Shown here in pieces: positions 52,424 to 54,833 of a DNA stretch of 54,833 nt (positions are counted from its first letter, which is position 1; the number at the start of each line of letters is the position of its first letter). The stretch covers positions 1 to 54,833 of the forward strand of contig JAIECJ010000067.1 of NCBI GenBank assembly GCA_029068555.1, written 5' to 3'. The notes under the pieces were generated by a model. That model was not told the DNA's origin. It saw nothing but the letters and a program-made list of their open reading frames with translations, and searched no databases. The stretch comes from Lachnospiraceae bacterium. GTDB lineage: Bacteria > Bacillota > Clostridia > Lachnospirales > Lachnospiraceae. The position numbers and the translations under genes were made by a program.

Positions 52424-52461
52424 TTATAGTAAATGACGAAAGCATTTGCCGTTTACTATAA
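52424..52461. repeat. 38-bp palindromic repeat, copy 2
   Basis: TTATAGTAAATG and CGTTTACTATAA form an imperfect inverted repeat around GCATTTGC. It is the inverted counterpart of 42646-42683. It may serve as the 3' end of the DUF1292 transcript. The remaining bases to 52619 hold no recognised feature. Confidence 0.6.
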
Positions 52462-52619
52462 TCGGTGCACACGACCATATAAGAAATTTAACCGCTTGAC
52501 GGCATACGGTCGGCGCGGGTGAACGCAAACATAATCTGCGTTTATTATATTATAAGGAAACGGGACGGTAACCGGTTATAAGGAGGTTACGCGGAGAAAA
52601 ACGTTGCAGGAGGTAAATT

Positions 52620-54293
52620 TTGAAACAGAACAAAAAACAAAATACGTCAAAGCTTAAGATTATTCCTTTAGGAGGTCTTGAGCAGATCGGAATGAACATT
52701 ACTGCCTTTGAGTATGAAGACAGTATTGTTGTGGTGGACTGCGGTCTGAGTTTCCCGGCAGATGACATGCTGGGTGTGGATCTTGTGATTCCGGATGTGA
52801 CATACCTGAAAAACAATCAGGATAAAGTGAAAGGATTTGTAATTACGCACGGGCATGAGGATCACATCGGTGCACTGCCATACGTGCTCAAAGAACTTAA
52901 TGTGCCGGTGTACGCCACAAAACTTACGATGGGAATTATCGAGAATAAACTTACAGAGCACAATCTGATACACAATGTGCGCAGAAAAGTAGTCAAGTTC
53001 GGGCAGAATATTAATCTTGGATGTTTCCGGATTGAGTTTATCAAGACAAACCATAGTATTGTAGATGCGGCGGCGCTTGCCATCTACTCACCGGCAGGAG
53101 TCGTTGTGCACACAGGGGACTTTAAGGTGGATTATACCCCAGTGTATGGTGATGCAATTGATTTACAGCGCTTTGCGGAGCTTGGTAAAAAAGGAGTCCT
53201 GGCATTGATGTGTGACAGCACAAATGCTGAGAGACCAGGATTTACCCCGTCCGAGAAGAAGCTGGGACCGGTATTTGATACATTGTTTGAGGAGCATAAG
53301 AAGACACGAATCATCATCGCTACCTTTGCTTCCAATGTTGACAGGGTGCAGCAGATTATCAATACGGCAGATAAGTTTGGCAGGAAAGTGGTTGTCGAGG
53401 GACGAAGCATGGTGAACATTATAGAGACAGCTTCCAATCTGAACCGCATCAGCATACCAGACAACACACTGATTGATATTGAGCGGCTGAAAAATTATCC
53501 GAAAGACAAGACAGTTATCATCACAACAGGAAGCCAGGGAGAAAGTATGGCAGCACTTAGCCGCATGGCGAGTGGAATGCACAAAAAAATATCCATCGGG
53601 AAGGGAGATACGGTTATTTTTTCGTCGAGTCCGATTCCCGGAAATGAAAAGGCGGTTACCAAGGTAATCAATGAACTTTTCAAAAAAGGTGCGGACGTGA
53701 TTTTTCAGGATACACATGTGTCAGGACATGCCTGCCAGGAGGAAATCAAGCTGATTTATACGCTCACGAAACCCAAATATGCGGTGCCGGTGCATGGTGA
53801 ATACAAGCATTTAAAGGCACAGGCGAAGATTGCCATGGACTTGGGCATTGACAAGGATGATGTATTCATCCTGCAGTCGGGCGATGTGCTCTCGATGGAT
53901 GCAGACAGCGCATGTGTCACGGGAAAGGTGCCGGTGGGGGCTGTGCTTGTGGACGGTCTTGGTGTTGGGGATGTCGGGAATGTCGTACTGCGAGACAGGC
54001 AGCATCTTGCCGAGGACGGCATACTGATTGTGGTAATGTCGCTCGACGCTGCGTCAGGAGAACTGCTTGCGGGGCCGGACATTGTATCGCGGGGCTTTGT
54101 GTACGTAAAAGAATCGGACGAGCTTCTTGAGGAGGCGAGAAAGTTGATTGAGAAGGCGGTGCTTGGCTGTCTCAAGAAAAATATTACCGACTGGGGTAAA
54201 ATCAAGGGAACCATAAAAGATACACTAAGCGAATATGTATGGAGAAAGACAAAGAGACGCCCAATGATACTCCCGATTATTATGGAGGTTTAG
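52620..54293 (+). CDS. rnjA: Ribonuclease J
   Basis: A 557-residue metallo-beta-lactamase-fold RNase with 5'-3' exonuclease and endonuclease activity. The metal-binding motif ITHGHEDHIGALPYV, then HTGDFKVDYTP, CDSTNAERPGFTPSEK, the beta-CASP region (TTGSQGESMAALSRMASG), and VPVHGEYKHLKAQA are all seen. The start is TTG with GGAGG eight bases upstream. RNase J1 and J2 cannot be separated; the gene symbol is the most likely one. The short MltG-like gene starts three bases after its stop. Confidence 0.93.
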   Translation: MKQNKKQNTSKLKIIPLGGLEQIGMNITAFEYEDSIVVVDCGLSFPADDMLGVDLVIPDVTYLKNNQDKVKGFVITHGHEDHIGALPYVLKELNVPVYATKLTMGIIENKLTEHNLIHNVRRKVVKFGQNINLGCFRIEFIKTNHSIVDAAALAIYSPAGVVVHTGDFKVDYTPVYGDAIDLQRFAELGKKGVLALMCDSTNAERPGFTPSEKKLGPVFDTLFEEHKKTRIIIATFASNVDRVQQIINTADKFGRKVVVEGRSMVNIIETASNLNRISIPDNTLIDIERLKNYPKDKTVIITTGSQGESMAALSRMASGMHKKISIGKGDTVIFSSSPIPGNEKAVTKVINELFKKGADVIFQDTHVSGHACQEEIKLIYTLTKPKYAVPVHGEYKHLKAQAKIAMDLGIDKDDVFILQSGDVLSMDADSACVTGKVPVGAVLVDGLGVGDVGNVVLRDRQHLAEDGILIVVMSLDAASGELLAGPDIVSRGFVYVKESDELLEEARKLIEKAVLGCLKKNITDWGKIKGTIKDTLSEYVWRKTKRRPMILPIIMEV

Positions 54294-54296
54294 GCT

Positions 54297-54680
54297 ATGA
54301 ATATAAAACAGTTATTGGGAGCCATTTCGGCGATGATAATAAAGATTGCGGTTGCAGCGTTGGTTATTTCCGTGGTGTTTCGGCTTGCAGTGTACGCATA
54401 CGATTTTGGATATAAGGTGTTTGCGGATGTGCCTATGAGTGAGGGTGAAGGCAGGATTGTGAACGTGGTGGTATCTGCGGGGCAGTCCAGCAGGGAGCTT
54501 GCAAAGATACTTGAGGAAAAAGGGTTGATTGAGGATGCGAATGTGTTTTATATTCAGGAGCGGCTTTCTGATTATAAGGATAAACTGAAACCGGGTGCAT
54601 ATGAACTTAGCACAGCGATGAATTCCCAACAGATGCTCGAAATAATGTGTGATATAGAGGAAGAAACAGAAGAAAACTGA
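54297..54680 (+). CDS. Short MltG-like membrane protein without catalytic domain
   Basis: A 127-residue protein: one N-terminal membrane helix (about 12-35), then an extracellular domain with the LysM-like start of the endolytic transglycosylase MltG: RIVNVVVSAGQSSRELAKILEEKGLIEDANVFYIQERL and KPGAYELSTAMNSQQMLEIM. Full MltG has about 330 residues and a catalytic YceG domain with an essential glutamate; that domain is absent and the gene ends in a proper stop and terminator, so this is not a broken reading frame at the window edge. It may bind peptidoglycan or regulate a full-length MltG. Translationally adjacent to RNase J. Confidence 0.8.
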   Translation: MNIKQLLGAISAMIIKIAVAALVISVVFRLAVYAYDFGYKVFADVPMSEGEGRIVNVVVSAGQSSRELAKILEEKGLIEDANVFYIQERLSDYKDKLKPGAYELSTAMNSQQMLEIMCDIEEETEEN

Positions 54681-54695
54681 TAAATGGGTAATATA

Positions 54696-54743
54696 AAATC
54701 CGATGTCGGTTGTGGGTTAACCACAATTGGCATCGGATTTTTT
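54696..54743 (+). terminator. Rho-independent terminator of the RNase J operon
   Basis: A 20-base stem (54696-54715 with 54721-54740, two mismatches) with loop GTTAA, core AAATCCGATG/CATCGGATTT, followed by TTT. Confidence 0.93.
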
Positions 54744-54833
54744 GCTGACTGTAAAAAATAGAAAATTTCGCAGATTTTCTTGTTCTGCGAAAAGCACTAG
54801 AAAGCTTGTTTTATAAAGGATATCAATTGGGTC
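54744..54833. other. Window end, no gene recognised
   Basis: It contains a perfect hairpin TTTCGCAGA/TCTGCGAAA around 54774-54800. No start codon with a ribosome site was seen before the end of the window. Confidence 0.4.

Overview
The window reads as a chromosomal segment of an anaerobic, low-to-mid GC Firmicute, most likely a Lachnospiraceae (Clostridium cluster XIVa) member. This rests on gene content: SpoIIID, GlgC/GlgD, the heat-shock order hrcA-grpE-dnaK-dnaJ-prmA-rsmE ... mtaB, the ireB-ruvX-DUF1292 trio, RNase J, and frequent strong Shine-Dalgarno sites with sigma-A-type promoters. The species cannot be fixed from sequence reading alone. No tRNA, rRNA, CRISPR array, phage or transposase gene was seen.

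Layout. 1-5740: a small membrane protein behind a promoter whose -35 box is overlapped by a perfect palindrome; an RlmD/RumA-type rRNA methyltransferase; then, on the minus strand, a soluble hybrid histidine kinase followed by an HD-GYP-like protein. 5741-17411: an isolated flagellin gene; an LrgA/LrgB pair with an ABC exporter and an M15 peptidase; a PAS-GGDEF-EAL protein followed by an SsuA/ThiY-like importer operon with an acetyltransferase gene inside it; and two minus-strand membrane proteins. 17412-26138: an aconitase-family hydratase, glgC-glgD, a heptad-repeat coiled-coil protein, a CarD-like protein and a GH127 glycosidase. 26139-26853 has no protein gene but carries a strong promoter and a dense series of hairpins plus a possible pseudoknot: a candidate large structured non-coding RNA. 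26854-36140: a histidine phosphatase, an anchored hypothetical protein, a trigger-factor/FKBP lipoprotein with an NlpC/P60 hydrolase, a GGDEF protein, spoIIID and a three-gene ABC-2 exporter. 36141-54833: a CIRCE-controlled heat-shock operon, rRNA methyltransferases, a VIT/VWA surface protein paired with an exosortase, cysteine desulfurase and thiI, an HPr-like protein without its histidine, mtaB, ireB-ruvX-DUF1292, RNase J and a short MltG-like protein.

Several families of small interspersed inverted-repeat elements are scattered between genes: a 140-bp element (1-95 and 30748-30887), a terminally inverted element of about 206 bp (5894-6099, with partial copies at 16224 and 36253), a 168-bp element (23148 and 49171), a 38-bp palindrome (42646 and 52424), and a 33-bp direct repeat before prmA. 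None encodes a protein, so they look like MITE- or REP-like sequences moved in trans.

The two most interesting loci are the putative structured RNA at about 26330-26800 and the dedicated exosortase/substrate pair at 43664-46493, which sits inside an otherwise conserved housekeeping gene order. Signalling genes are also dense: a hybrid kinase, an HD-GYP-like protein, one GGDEF and one GGDEF-EAL protein.
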